Shown here piece by piece: positions 43,418 through 51,927 of a DNA stretch of 64,000 bases (the first letter of the stretch is position 1; the number at the start of each line of letters is the position of its first letter). This DNA comes from CALMFG01 sp963666035. Lineage in GTDB: Bacteria; Bacillota; Clostridia; Christensenellales; CALMFG01. The notes beneath the pieces are model-generated. The model was not told the origin of the DNA. It was given only the letters and a program-made list of their open reading frames with translations, and made no database searches. The stretch is from positions 372,001 to 436,000 of the forward strand of contig CAXXJI010000003.1 of NCBI GenBank assembly GCA_963666035.2, written 5' to 3'. The position numbers and the translations under genes were made by a program.

Positions 43418-44692
43418 GTGAAACGGCAAAATGATACGCTTCTTATTGTAGCCATTATCGGCTTTTTTCTACTTGTGTCTACTGGTCTGGTGGTTTGGTT
43501 TGGCGGGGACCGGGAACAGATAAAAGGTGAGAAGCAGATGGATGGATTAGTTGATAGAATTGAGGAGACAACGTTTGTCGAATCAAAAGATATTATCGGA
43601 CAGGTAGAAATAGAAGCTGAAAATATTGAAGAAGGTAAAATTTCGGGTGAATACTATTTAGACAGTATCGTTAACCAGAACGGCGAGGTTATCATGACGT
43701 ATGATGAGCTTATGGATTATTTCAGCGGGGCTATTCCACCTGATAATTTTACCTTGCAAGAAAACGGCGAAGTTATGCGAATGATAACGGATTATTCAAT
43801 AACGGGTGTTTGGGAAAGAGACGAAAATATTGTAATATTAACAGAAGGTAGCTGGGTTGACTCCGAAAACTATGTTTACCGTACTGGTGTATATAATTAT
43901 CAAAATGGGTCGCTAACATCATTACAATCCATTAAGGACTTGGAAGACCGTTTGCCTAGCTGGATGGTGGATGCAATCCCAAACATTTCTCGTTCGTATA
44001 TGAAGTTTAAGAAACACGAGAAAGGCTTAACCCAGGGAAAAGTAGCACCAGATACACAAGATGTTGACAATGAAGACATTGATTCGCTTATACAAATGAT
44101 GACGCAGGAAAATATGGAATATTTTGAGATAGATATTGTTGAAGAAAAAACGCAATACTTTGATGACTACACTCGTTTTACTGCATATGTCTCAATCCCA
44201 TATAGTGTCGACATCGAAGCGTATGGACGGTTAATCTCAGGGGAAAACGTGGAAATACTTGGACAAGAATTCGAGTACATAACACTAAATGAAGCAAAAA
44301 AATTTGAAAATTTTAATGAAGTGGAGTTGGAGTATTTTCAGCAATATGATGTGATAATTCTAGATACTCATAACGATGAATATCCTAGATATATGAAAGT
44401 TGAAAAGCCGAAGGATGGAAAGCGTGCGTATATAACCGAGCTTGGCTATGCATATCAGACATTTGCCTATATGGGGGAATACAACTTTAATTTTCCAAAC
44501 ACATTGTCTATGTATATTATAAGATATACCGATGATGAAAATGAAAACATTAATCCATATTCACCGGAAAATTGTTTAACCGTGGACGCTTATAAACAGC
44601 ACATTGAGGAGTACAAAGGGTATTTTCCTTATGAAATATATATTGATGGATTGGGGAATATTATTAAAATGGTAGAGCGATTTGTTTCCTAA
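43418..44692 (+). CDS. Membrane-anchored extracellular protein, unknown
   Basis: A 424-residue protein with one N-terminal membrane helix (about residues 8-28, LLIVAIIGFFLLVSTGLVVWF) and a long acidic extracellular part. Residues 75-150 (GEYYLDSIVNQNGEVIMTYDEL ... DNFTLQENGEV ... GVW) match a segment of the lipoprotein encoded next (GKYWLSYCVDGAGNIV ... DNFSLQNN ... GEW), so the two share a small domain, perhaps lipocalin-like. GTG 43418 has AGGGAGG 7 bases upstream. AT-rich. No enzyme motif seen. Confidence 0.72.
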   Translation: MKRQNDTLLIVAIIGFFLLVSTGLVVWFGGDREQIKGEKQMDGLVDRIEETTFVESKDIIGQVEIEAENIEEGKISGEYYLDSIVNQNGEVIMTYDELMDYFSGAIPPDNFTLQENGEVMRMITDYSITGVWERDENIVILTEGSWVDSENYVYRTGVYNYQNGSLTSLQSIKDLEDRLPSWMVDAIPNISRSYMKFKKHEKGLTQGKVAPDTQDVDNEDIDSLIQMMTQENMEYFEIDIVEEKTQYFDDYTRFTAYVSIPYSVDIEAYGRLISGENVEILGQEFEYITLNEAKKFENFNEVELEYFQQYDVIILDTHNDEYPRYMKVEKPKDGKRAYITELGYAYQTFAYMGEYNFNFPNTLSMYIIRYTDDENENINPYSPENCLTVDAYKQHIEEYKGYFPYEIYIDGLGNIIKMVERFVS

Positions 44693-44887
44693 AAGCACAT
44701 GAAATTTTAGCAATCAAGACTGGCCGGTTTTCCTGGTATAACCAAAACAGAATAACGAAAGTCAAGCGATTCCCTTTCTAGCGCAGGGCGGTTCGTTGAA
44801 GAGCTAAGAACAGCACATTTTTTGTGATTGTTCAAATATATACTTTGGTGCCATAATAGATATAATGCTGTTTCTTGGGAGAAAAAG

Positions 44888-45925
44888 ATGATAAAAAAAG
44901 TACGGGTAATAATAGTTCTTATCGTGGTCAGTATATTAAGCGGGTGCCAATTGAGCGAATATACCGTTCAGACTGATGCCACAGATGCAACTGTTGGACA
45001 AAATGATTTAGCAGAGGACTTTAGCGAAGACTTCATACAAAGCGATATTCAACCGACACAAGCGCTGGAAGGTAAAGATGCTGTTCTAGGAAAGTACTGG
45101 CTTTCCTATTGTGTGGACGGTGCTGGGAATATTGTTTTAGATCATGATACGTTTATAGCTAATTATGATATCCAAATTGAGGATAATTTCAGCTTGCAGA
45201 ACAATATGCGGGTGTATCGTGAAGAAGGTGTATATCCGTACTATTATGGCGAATGGCAATTTGAAAACGATCAAGTTACGATGTCTAATGAATATGACAC
45301 AAGAACATTTGTTTTTGATGGGAACAACCTAAAATGCACCATCCCTTTTTCAGAACAGGAAGCGTATTTATTATCGGGCAGCACGCATTTAATAAGTAAC
45401 CCAGAGGATACATATTTAGTTTACGAAAAAACACCAAATGATGATTTTCCATATGATTATATGGAGGCTGACCCAATAGATTTTAATGGTACATGGGGCT
45501 TTGCCAGCGCCAGTTCAATTTTGGATTACAGCACAAATTACGAAACATTGAATATGTTTGATAACGACTTTTCAACCGCGTGGGTAGAGGGCGTCAGCGG
45601 GAATGGCGAAGGCGAAATAATATTTATCGGTATCATCGATGAGAATTATCGCGTCAGCGGAATATCTTTGATTAATGGATACACGAAATCTGAGGATTTG
45701 TATTATAAAAACGCGAGATTAAAAACAGCCACTGTGATGATAACAACTGCATCAGATGTATATATGGAAGAAGTGGCCCTGAAAGATAATATATTGGATT
45801 ATCAGAATATTGATTTTGGTCAGATTTATGAAGATGTTAAATCGGTTGAGATTATCATTGGTGAGAGTTATGAGGGAAGTAAGTATGAAGACTTATGCAT
45901 ATCGGAATTGAGGTTAATTAATTAA
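44888..45925 (+). CDS. Lipoprotein with NADase-type glycan-binding-like C-terminal domain
   Basis: A 345-residue lipoprotein. The signal peptide ends in the lipobox ILSGC, and a low-complexity acidic linker follows. The first domain (about residues 60-130) is related to that of the preceding membrane-anchored protein. The C-terminal domain has NMFDNDFSTAWVEGVSGNGEGEIIFI and later ISLINGYTKSEDLYYKNARLK. This is the pattern of discoidin-like NADase-type glycan-binding domains, which bind sugars and carry no NADase activity themselves. ATG 44888 has GGGAGA upstream. Together with the LRR protein and sortase it suggests a surface-binding module. Confidence 0.78.
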   Translation: MIKKVRVIIVLIVVSILSGCQLSEYTVQTDATDATVGQNDLAEDFSEDFIQSDIQPTQALEGKDAVLGKYWLSYCVDGAGNIVLDHDTFIANYDIQIEDNFSLQNNMRVYREEGVYPYYYGEWQFENDQVTMSNEYDTRTFVFDGNNLKCTIPFSEQEAYLLSGSTHLISNPEDTYLVYEKTPNDDFPYDYMEADPIDFNGTWGFASASSILDYSTNYETLNMFDNDFSTAWVEGVSGNGEGEIIFIGIIDENYRVSGISLINGYTKSEDLYYKNARLKTATVMITTASDVYMEEVALKDNILDYQNIDFGQIYEDVKSVEIIIGESYEGSKYEDLCISELRLIN

Positions 45926-46024
45926 GTTTAATTTTCTACACGCTGAAAAGTTTTGTAATTGCGAAAAAGTTTTTTACCATTGATAATGACAGTATGGTCA
46001 GACAAAATAGCGGAGTCTAGTGTG

Positions 46025-46312
46025 CGAGGGGAGCTTAGCGCAAATCGTTGTTAATTTTTGGTTTAAAAAAATAGTCACATATAGCCATGGATATTTTTTA
46101 TAAAAGTATTCAGCATAAGCACATGTATATGTTAGCTTGAAATCAAATTTCGCATCCTCATAGACATTTTTGTCTAGGGGGAGGGTATAGACAAAAATGT
46201 CTACGAGGGGAGTCTAGCGCAAATCGTTGCCTTTTTTCAGCCTTAAAAAATAGTCACCTGTAGCCATGCACTTTTTTTCACAAAAAATACTTAACATAAT
46301 CACATGGAAATG
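46025..46312 (+). repeat. Two degenerate direct repeats of about 108 bases near attR
   Basis: 46025-46132 and 46204-46312 share CGAGGGGAG, TAGCGCAAATCGTTG, AATAGTCAC, TAGCCATG and CACATG in the same order, with about 179 bases offset. They lie in the 610-base noncoding stretch between the lipoprotein gene and the CBS gene, close to the right island end, and each contains one TAGCCA arm-like site. Confidence 0.8.
46161..46203. repeat. Inverted pair of 16-base palindromes
   Basis: TAGACATTTTTGTCTA (46161-46176) and its exact reverse complement TAGACAAAAATGTCTA (46188-46203). Each is itself a TAGACA/TGTCTA palindrome. Together they can form a strong hairpin or a pair of operator sites between the two long direct repeats. 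Confidence 0.85.
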
Positions 46313-46400
46313 GGCAAAATTAGTAGATTTCTTCACTAAAATTTAGTAGATATAATGACATAAATATACATAATATGCATATAATATTGGATGCCCATTT

Positions 46401-46424
46401 GTTCAACTCCCCTCGCCTCCACCA
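46401..46424 (+). repeat. attR: second copy of the tmRNA 3' end
   Basis: 24 bases identical to 28144-28167, ending CCTCCACCA. No tmRNA body precedes it, so it is the duplicated core left by island insertion. Confidence 0.92.
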
Positions 46425-46430
46425 TGAAAA

Positions 46431-46465
46431 AACCGCTAAATATAAAGGTATTTGGCGGTTTTGTT
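46431..46465 (+). terminator. Displaced original terminator of ssrA
   Basis: Twelve-base stem AACCGCTAAATA/TATTTGGCGGTT (46431-46442, 46449-46460; one G-T pair) followed by TTG TTC, just after attR. Before the island inserted, this would have followed ssrA directly. Confidence 0.75.
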
Positions 46466-46477
46466 CGTCAGCGTAAA

Positions 46478-46496
46478 CCACCGGCTAAGCCGGTGG
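46478..46496. repeat. GC-rich hairpin CCACCGGCT/AGCCGGTGG
   Basis: A 9-base-arm palindrome (46478-46486, 46488-46496) in the gap between attR and the CBS gene end. No T run follows on either strand. It resembles REP-like or IS200/IS605-end hairpins; it may also act as a transcript end for the CBS gene. Confidence 0.55.
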
Positions 46497-46534
46497 CTAG
46501 TGATTCTTTGAATGGTGGCCTAAAACTTTGTTGC

Positions 46535-47008
46535 TTAATCGACATCATGCTCCGCTAAGAAGTGTAGCAAATCAGTTCTTGTGACAACGCCTTTCAGTCT
46601 CCCGGTTTCATCAACAACGGGAAGGCGGTTCACTTCCCTTTTTTTCATCAAGGATGCGGCATCATGCCACGAATCTTGTTCATTGATGGTAAAAACTTTT
46701 CTTTTCATCACTTCAGAGACATGTGTTTGCAGGAACTCCTCTGCGTTTTTTTTATGCGGAATGCTGTCGATCATGTAAGTATATGAGTACATCCAGTCTG
46801 AAGTATAAGGCAAAGGAATCATTTGTGTTGTTTCGGAGTAGGCGATCAAATCGCGTGCCGAAAGGATGCCGATGACTTTTTTATCTGAGTCTACGACAGG
46901 GAGCCCGCTGATGTTCTTACTCTTAAAGGTCCGAAGCACCGTTTCTACAGTATCATCAGGAGAGATACTGACGACATCTTTGTTCATGAATTCAGAAATC
47001 TTAGACAT
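46535..47008 (-). CDS. CBS-domain protein
   Basis: A 157-residue protein made of two CBS motifs, a module that binds adenosyl ligands such as AMP, ATP or SAM. The first runs from FMNKDVVSISPDDTVETVLRTF through GLPVVDSDKKVIGILSARDLI. The second runs from VSEVMKRKVFTINEQDSWHDAA through LPVVDETGRLKGVVTRTDLLHFL. A 35-residue loop separates them. ATG 47008 is chosen over 47026 because AGGAGG stands 7 bases upstream of it. No partner domain, so it is a stand-alone regulatory protein with unknown target. First chromosomal gene after the island. Confidence 0.92.
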   Translation of the reverse strand: MSKISEFMNKDVVSISPDDTVETVLRTFKSKNISGLPVVDSDKKVIGILSARDLIAYSETTQMIPLPYTSDWMYSYTYMIDSIPHKKNAEEFLQTHVSEVMKRKVFTINEQDSWHDAASLMKKREVNRLPVVDETGRLKGVVTRTDLLHFLAEHDVD

Positions 47009-47040
47009 GGTTGTTTCCTCCTTCAATCATCTATATAAGT

Positions 47041-47049
47041 ATTATACCA
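47041..47049 (-). promoter_or_regulatory. Extended -10 promoter element of the CBS gene
   Basis: Minus strand TGGTATAAT at 47049-47041, 33 bases before the ATG. No good -35 is needed for the extended type. Confidence 0.6.
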
Positions 47050-48044
47050 CTTTTCTGTGACAAATAAACACGATGGGGCTTTTGATGACGGCAGTCTGTT
47101 CCGGAAGAATGTGAAAATACGCTATGGTTGTAAAGGATGATGGCGTTCGGTTGTTGTTAGTTTTCAAGACTTTTGGGTAGCAGTGGATTTGGGAGAACAT
47201 CAGTTGAGGTCAGGAGTCTGCTTCAGGATGAAACCGCGGAAATTAAAAAAACGCAAAAGGTTCATTTGAGGAGGAACACTTTTGCGAAACATATCGCTAA
47301 AATAAGCAATATATTTACTTTTAGTATATCACATTTCGAAATTTAGTAAAGTACGAAATTAAATTTCGTTAAAAAAGCGCAATTGAATACTGGGATTCTA
47401 AATTAGAGATTGGAAAGATATGAAAATTCTAAATTAGGTTTAACACAGTATCCTATGCGCTTTATATCTAAAATTATACCACCGATTGTATACCAGAGTA
47501 AATGAGCAGATCAAATATAAGCTGAAAAGTAAAAGGGCCGATCTTTCAGCCCAAAAACTTTGAATAAAATCACCTGGATGATTTGATATGTTTGTTTAAG
47601 AGCAGAAGATGTCATTTTTATATTTGCACTTGTATATATCATGAGATACTTAAAAATTGTTCTATTAGAGAAAATTTGATGTCGATCACAAACGCCCTTA
47701 AACAAACAGCGGCATTATATCATAGTATGATCTGAAAAAGCATGGGTAAATTGAGAAAAAGAATGAAACAATGTGAAAAAAGTAATATCAACGATCGATC
47801 GCGGTTGCTGATCGCGTAAAACGCGGCATCCAGAAAGCAAATCAGCTCAATACTCACATGGTGAAGAAACGGTCGGGAACGCTCATGCAGGCTATCGCCG
47901 CTGTCATAAAAAAAGCCGCTTGACGGCATCAAAACGACATTTTTCTCTCATATCTTGGCTATATATTACCACAAATTGGCCGAAATTTCAAGTCTTGTCC
48001 TTGAACGCCCACGGGTGTATAAGGTATAGATGGAAGGAGACAGA
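47050..48044. other. AT-rich region of about 1 kb without convincing genes
   Basis: No frame has both a ribosome site and coding character. A hairpin near 47252-47285 pairs CGCAAAAGGTTC with GAACACTTTTGCG. Two operator-like palindromes are ATTTCGAAAT (47333-47342) and ACGAAATTAAATTTCGT (47353-47369). A minus-strand hairpin GCCG/CGGC at 47927-47915 is followed by a T run, as in a terminator. It may hold a small RNA or remnants of lost genes. Confidence 0.5.
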
Positions 48045-48527
48045 ATGAGAATTAGTTTTTCGATCGAACCGATTAAAAACCAGATGCAGCAGAGCATCGC
48101 CGATATTCATAAGTGCAATGCATTTACCGCGAAATACGGACTGACCCTTTCAAAAGCCGAGATACAGAATCTGGTGGCGCACCGATTCGCCGTACTGAAA
48201 GAAACCCGACGAATGGAATTTGGCACCGGCATTTTGGAACCGCTGATCTACGCATTTTGTGATTCACCTTATATTGATTCGAGCAACTATGAGCAAACAC
48301 TGCTGGCATTGCAGGATATGTTCTATCAGTTTAAAAACGAAGTCTTTGAACAGCTCTCGGATGAGGAGTTGATCCTATCGATGAAAACGGGATTCAACGG
48401 TGCGGCGCAAGGATCGTTGGAATACCTCGCGGGGACATGGGTGGAGACGCTGGCTCGCAGGATGCGATGTGGGGGATGGGGGTATGAAGAGACCGTTGAA
48501 GTGACGCCGGATGAAGATGAATGGTGA
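48045..48527 (+). CDS. DUF6323-like protein
   Basis: A 160-residue cytoplasmic, helix-rich protein. ATG 48045 has AAGGAG 6 bases upstream; the longer start at 48030 contains that site. Segments such as YGLTLSKAEIQNLVAHRFAVLKETRRMEFGTGIL and DSPYIDSSNYEQTLLALQDMFYQFKNE match my memory of DUF6323, a clostridial family often beside DUF6179, which is what follows here with a 17-base overlap. Function is not known. The family name is a recollection and would need a profile search. Confidence 0.6.
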   Translation: MRISFSIEPIKNQMQQSIADIHKCNAFTAKYGLTLSKAEIQNLVAHRFAVLKETRRMEFGTGILEPLIYAFCDSPYIDSSNYEQTLLALQDMFYQFKNEVFEQLSDEELILSMKTGFNGAAQGSLEYLAGTWVETLARRMRCGGWGYEETVEVTPDEDEW

Positions 48528-49419
48528 CCCTGAAATGACCGAAAATAAACTGAGTACCGGACAAAAAAACGCACAGCTTGAAACGGTTGAGATGAAGCTG
48601 TATGCCCTGCTGGCCAGGCAGACCGCCAAATACACGCTGAACGACAGCACATCCCTGCCGGTGGAACTGGCCGAGGATTTGTTTTACGGAATATGCTACT
48701 GCTTGGGCATAGAAAAGGATATGCAGGAAGAAGCGTTGGCTGAATTGGCCAAGGCCGATTTTGACGTACGATTGGCCGAGGGAATACGACTGATTCAAAA
48801 GCAGATGCGTCTGGCCAAAAAACTGTGGCGCACGACGATGCTGAGCCTGCCGCGAATTGAAAATACATCGCTGACCGACACCCTAAATAGCATCAAAATC
48901 TTTGAGAAGCGGTATGACTACCGCTTTTTTGCGCATCACATTCCTTGCGACATCGACTATCAACTCTGTCACCCCGTGCCCGAAGAACAGCAGGGCATCG
49001 GTTACGTCATCGCCTGGCTGACCTGCCTTTTGACCGAAAACACGTTTCTTTCGCACTTTGCGCCCGAGGACTGCGTCGCCGTTCTAGCGCAATCCTGCCC
49101 GGATTATATTGGCCTGCATATCAACCTGTACGAGCCTGTGGCTGTGCAGGCACTGGGGCTGGCGATGATCGACGGGAATGTACTCGGTTTGCGGTTCACC
49201 GAGCCTGAGCATCAGCGATTGACGGATACACTGCAAAGCGCACCGCCAAGCGCACGGGCGGATATGCTGACGGATGCGGCCGACTTTCTGATTCAAACCT
49301 TCCATATGGAAAGCCGGACATCCAGAGAATATCTACTTAAGACAGCGAAAAACGCGTTGCCGCGCATCAACGCCGCACTGGAAAGCGGGACTTTAAGCGG
49401 TGTATTTTATTACAGATAA
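48511..49419 (+). CDS. DUF6179-like protein
   Basis: A 302-residue helix-rich cytoplasmic protein. It contains RQTAKYTLNDSTSLPVELAEDLFYGICYCLG near the N-terminus, then FFAHHIPCDIDYQLCHPVPEEQQGIGYVI in the middle. Both look like the conserved parts of DUF6179. The start overlaps the preceding DUF6323-like gene (ATG 48511 or 48517), so the pair is translationally coupled and the products probably interact. No catalytic motif is recognisable. A bidirectional terminator closes the unit. Confidence 0.62.
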   Translation: MKMNGDPEMTENKLSTGQKNAQLETVEMKLYALLARQTAKYTLNDSTSLPVELAEDLFYGICYCLGIEKDMQEEALAELAKADFDVRLAEGIRLIQKQMRLAKKLWRTTMLSLPRIENTSLTDTLNSIKIFEKRYDYRFFAHHIPCDIDYQLCHPVPEEQQGIGYVIAWLTCLLTENTFLSHFAPEDCVAVLAQSCPDYIGLHINLYEPVAVQALGLAMIDGNVLGLRFTEPEHQRLTDTLQSAPPSARADMLTDAADFLIQTFHMESRTSREYLLKTAKNALPRINAALESGTLSGVFYYR

Positions 49420-49423
49420 CAAA

Positions 49424-49451
49424 AAAAGCGCTTCATAAAAGAAGCGCTTTT
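49424..49451. terminator. Bidirectional terminator
   Basis: Stem AAAGCGCTTC/GAAGCGCTTT with A run before and T run after, between the convergent DUF6179-like gene and the exported protein gene. Confidence 0.85.
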
Positions 49452-49462
49452 GTATTGACGGG

Positions 49463-50327
49463 TTATTCTGAAACAGAGGATTCGCTGATAGATTCAGACG
49501 CCGCAGGGATTTCCGACTGCGCCGCTGTTCTCTCCCGATAAACCAAGGCTTTTTTCTCTAGGCTGTTTTTTGAAATTAGGAATACCAGCGCGAGAACAGG
49601 GAAAACTAAAATCAGCTCATAGGCACCATTGGGAAAAAGGGTCAGGCCGGATTTCCCGATCTTGATAAACTGTACCATAAACGAATTCTGGAAAGATTCG
49701 CCATTGAGGCGATGAGCAAAACTGAATCCGTTTTGAACAAAAAAGCCGATAATCCAGAGGGCCTTGAGGCGAACCTTGGATTTTGCGCATACGATGATGG
49801 CGGCGATGATGATGCCGTAGCAGATGATGGCGTAAGCCCACAGAACGCTCTGCATGGGTGAGTCGCCAATCGTCGAGCCACTCAGATTCTTGATGCCGCC
49901 GGGGTAGAAGTAGAAGCCTGCAAAACGCTCTTCATCATTTTGCTTATAGGTGGTAATAGTGAGCGTATAGGTGCTCTGGTCGGTATCAATGATAAGAGAC
50001 ATAGACTGTTTGCGTGATGACAGGGGCATCACCCGACTGCCGCGAGGTAGTATCGAAGCGTACGTAACGGTATCGTGTCATGTTGCCCTGAACAATTTCG
50101 GAAATGTCTTCCATCACATCGCTGTACTCATCGACGTACTCTTCTCCAAAATACTTGAGGATAAAGGCTTCGTATTCGCCGGATGTTTTGCTTGCCATGA
50201 TATCTTCCACAAAGGCATCAATCTCGGGATTCTTTTGTTCCATCTTAAAGTTTTCGCCGCTGCATCCGCTGAAAACAGCGAGCGCCAGCACAGCCAAAAA
50301 AGCCAGTATGATTATTTTCTTACGCAT
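49463..50327 (-). pseudogene. Exported lipoprotein with C-terminal membrane helices, frame broken near 50000
   Basis: Two overlapping frames appear to be one gene of about 285 residues. The first (50327 to 49986) has a lipoprotein signal (LAVFSGC) and a soluble domain with RYRYVRFDTTSRQSGD. The second (49463 onward) continues with IIDTDQSTYTLTITTYKQNDEERFAGFYFYP, then four hydrophobic segments and a serine-rich tail. The strands TQTVYV and LIIDTD join if one base near 49996-50002 is removed, and the second frame has no ribosome site of its own. ATG 50327 has AAGGTG 7 bases upstream. I do not recognise the family. Whether the break is real is open. Confidence 0.6.
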
Positions 50328-50517
50328 CTTTTGCACCTTTCAGGGAATATTGACATGATATAACATCAGTATACCAGACGTATGCGAGCGGGGCAATGGG
50401 AGGAAGAGGGCAAGTTGGGGAAATCGGTGGGGAACGATTATTGTGAATTAATGACGTGCTGGTGGATGAGAGATCAGAGAGCTTAATGAGTGTTGACGAT
50501 AATTGAATGTAAACTAT

Positions 50518-50547
50518 TTGATTTTACAATTTTAAAAATGGTATAAT
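50518..50547 (+). promoter_or_regulatory. Promoter of the AlbA_2 gene
   Basis: TTGATT (50518-50523), 18-base spacer, TATAAT (50542-50547) with the extended TGG at 50539-50541. The 290-base gap back to the exported protein contains nothing else clear. Confidence 0.65.
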
Positions 50548-50614
50548 ATAGAAGAACAATAAATTGTGATTTACAAATAAAACAATATAAAAGCAGTTGC
50601 AAAGGGGTATACAG

Positions 50615-51822
50615 ATGTTTATTAGAAATATCGAAGATATAACTATGGAAGATATGCAATATCTCATTTATAACGAAATTGGAGAAGATAAAACATTAGA
50701 ATATAAAAGAGAATTACAAATTGATACAGGAGATGATAGAAAAGAATTTTTGGCGGATGTTTCAGCGTTTGCAAATGCAGAGGGGGGAATGATTATCTTC
50801 GGGGTTGAAGAAAATGATGAAACAAACACACCGCAATCAGTGTGCGGGATAATAATCGACAATGAAGATGAACTAGTCCGAAAAATTGATAATCTAACAC
50901 GGGATTCTATTTCGCCGAGGATACCAGAAATAAAATATAAGATTATTGCTTTATCCGATGCAAATAAAAGTATTTTAATTATTCAGATTGGACAAAGTTA
51001 CATATTGCCTCACCGCGTGACTTATAAGGGATGGGATAAATTCTTTGTTCGCGATTCGAAAGGGAAACACCCAATGGATATTGATGAGCTTAGACAATCA
51101 TTTGGGTTGTCAGATTCGCTATTTAAGAAAATTGAAGATTATAAAATGGATCGTATTTCTTTCTATCATGAAAATAAATATGGGATATTTGACAGTAAAA
51201 GTCTGTTTTATTAGTGCAAGCGCTCCCACTACAAGCATTTAGGAGCAATCAAGTGCATTCGATTGTCACAGTGAAAAATGCAATAATAGATGCTGGTGAA
51301 AGGGCATTTGGAGCATCAAGACAGCAGATATTAATTGACAGTATTGCTTTTGGGGAATATGAATATGCAGATGAGAATTATAGTAAATCTGTAGGATTCT
51401 TTTATATAAATGGGATTATTGAAAAGGCGACTACTTCATTTTTTGAGAGAGATTTTATAACAGGTAATATTTTCCCCCCAAAAAAGCTGAACTTTATATA
51501 TCAAAAAAAATTAATAGAAAATGTAATAAGCAATATTGAAGGAATCTTTAAATATTATTCCGAATTGGGTATTGTTCCACCAGTAATACTTTCTGTTGCG
51601 ATAATAAATGGTAGAGGATTTACAATTACAGCAAATCAATTTCTTGATACAGCGGGAGAAATTGATAGGGACATACTAATTGTTCCAGATGTTGTGATTA
51701 GAGAAGTGCCTGAAAACTTTGAAAAGACATTAAAACCGGTTTTTGATTCGATATGGAATTCATGCGGTTATGTTGACTGCCGATATTATGATGAAAATGG
51801 AGAATTCAATATCAATAGATGA
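50615..51822 (+). pseudogene. AlbA_2/Schlafen-type DNA-binding domain protein, frame broken near 51200
   Basis: The N-terminal part (50615-51214) has the AlbA_2 (Schlafen-like) signature: TLEYKRELQ, EFLADVSAFANAEGGMIIFGVEE, LPHRVTYKGWDKFFVRDSKGKHPMDIDELRQSF. The second part (from about 51205 to 51822) continues the protein with LPLQAFRSNQVHSIV and a second domain ending DCRYYDENGEF. The joint lies at AGTCTGTTTTATTAGTGC: reading GTT TTA TTA GTG restores one protein of about 400 residues, so one base is missing or two are extra. ATG 50615 is preceded by AAAGGGG. Strikingly AT-rich against its neighbours, suggesting recent transfer. AlbA_2 proteins are often regulators or defence-associated. Confidence 0.75.
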
Positions 51823-51927
51823 TATCAATTAATGTGAAAGTAATCTTTTTTGCACCCCCGCCCCATATCTGATAGAATAATAATCAAAGTAATCGAAAAA
51901 AATATTTTTTAAGGCAGGGAAAAACGG

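Larger units (their letters stand above)
28168..46424 (+). mobile_element. Integrative genomic island in ssrA (about 18.3 kb)
   Basis: Bounded by a 24-base perfect repeat of the tmRNA 3' end. Inside are a tyrosine integrase (29651), an excisionase-like protein (33495), a primase/helicase-like ATPase (33695), a possible element origin (35486-35994), and repeated TGTAGCCA arm-type sites near both ends. Cargo: ApeA-like defence gene, HicAB toxin-antitoxin, DUF6076-like protein, HTH regulator, LRR surface protein with LPATA signal, class D sortase and exported proteins. No capsid, terminase, relaxase or type IV secretion genes were seen, so it is a mobilisable or satellite-like island, not a full prophage or conjugative element. 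Composition is mosaic: the integrase resembles the host, while the ApeA-like gene and the exported genes are AT-rich. Confidence 0.9.

Noticed and set aside
28168..46424. Complete prophage or conjugative element
   Set aside because: No capsid, tail, terminase, lysis, relaxase or type IV secretion gene was found between the att sites.
47511..47932. Minus-strand frames of 64 and 70 residues in the 1-kb gap
   Set aside because: No ribosome site, no start context and low coding quality; the sequence is AT-rich noncoding.
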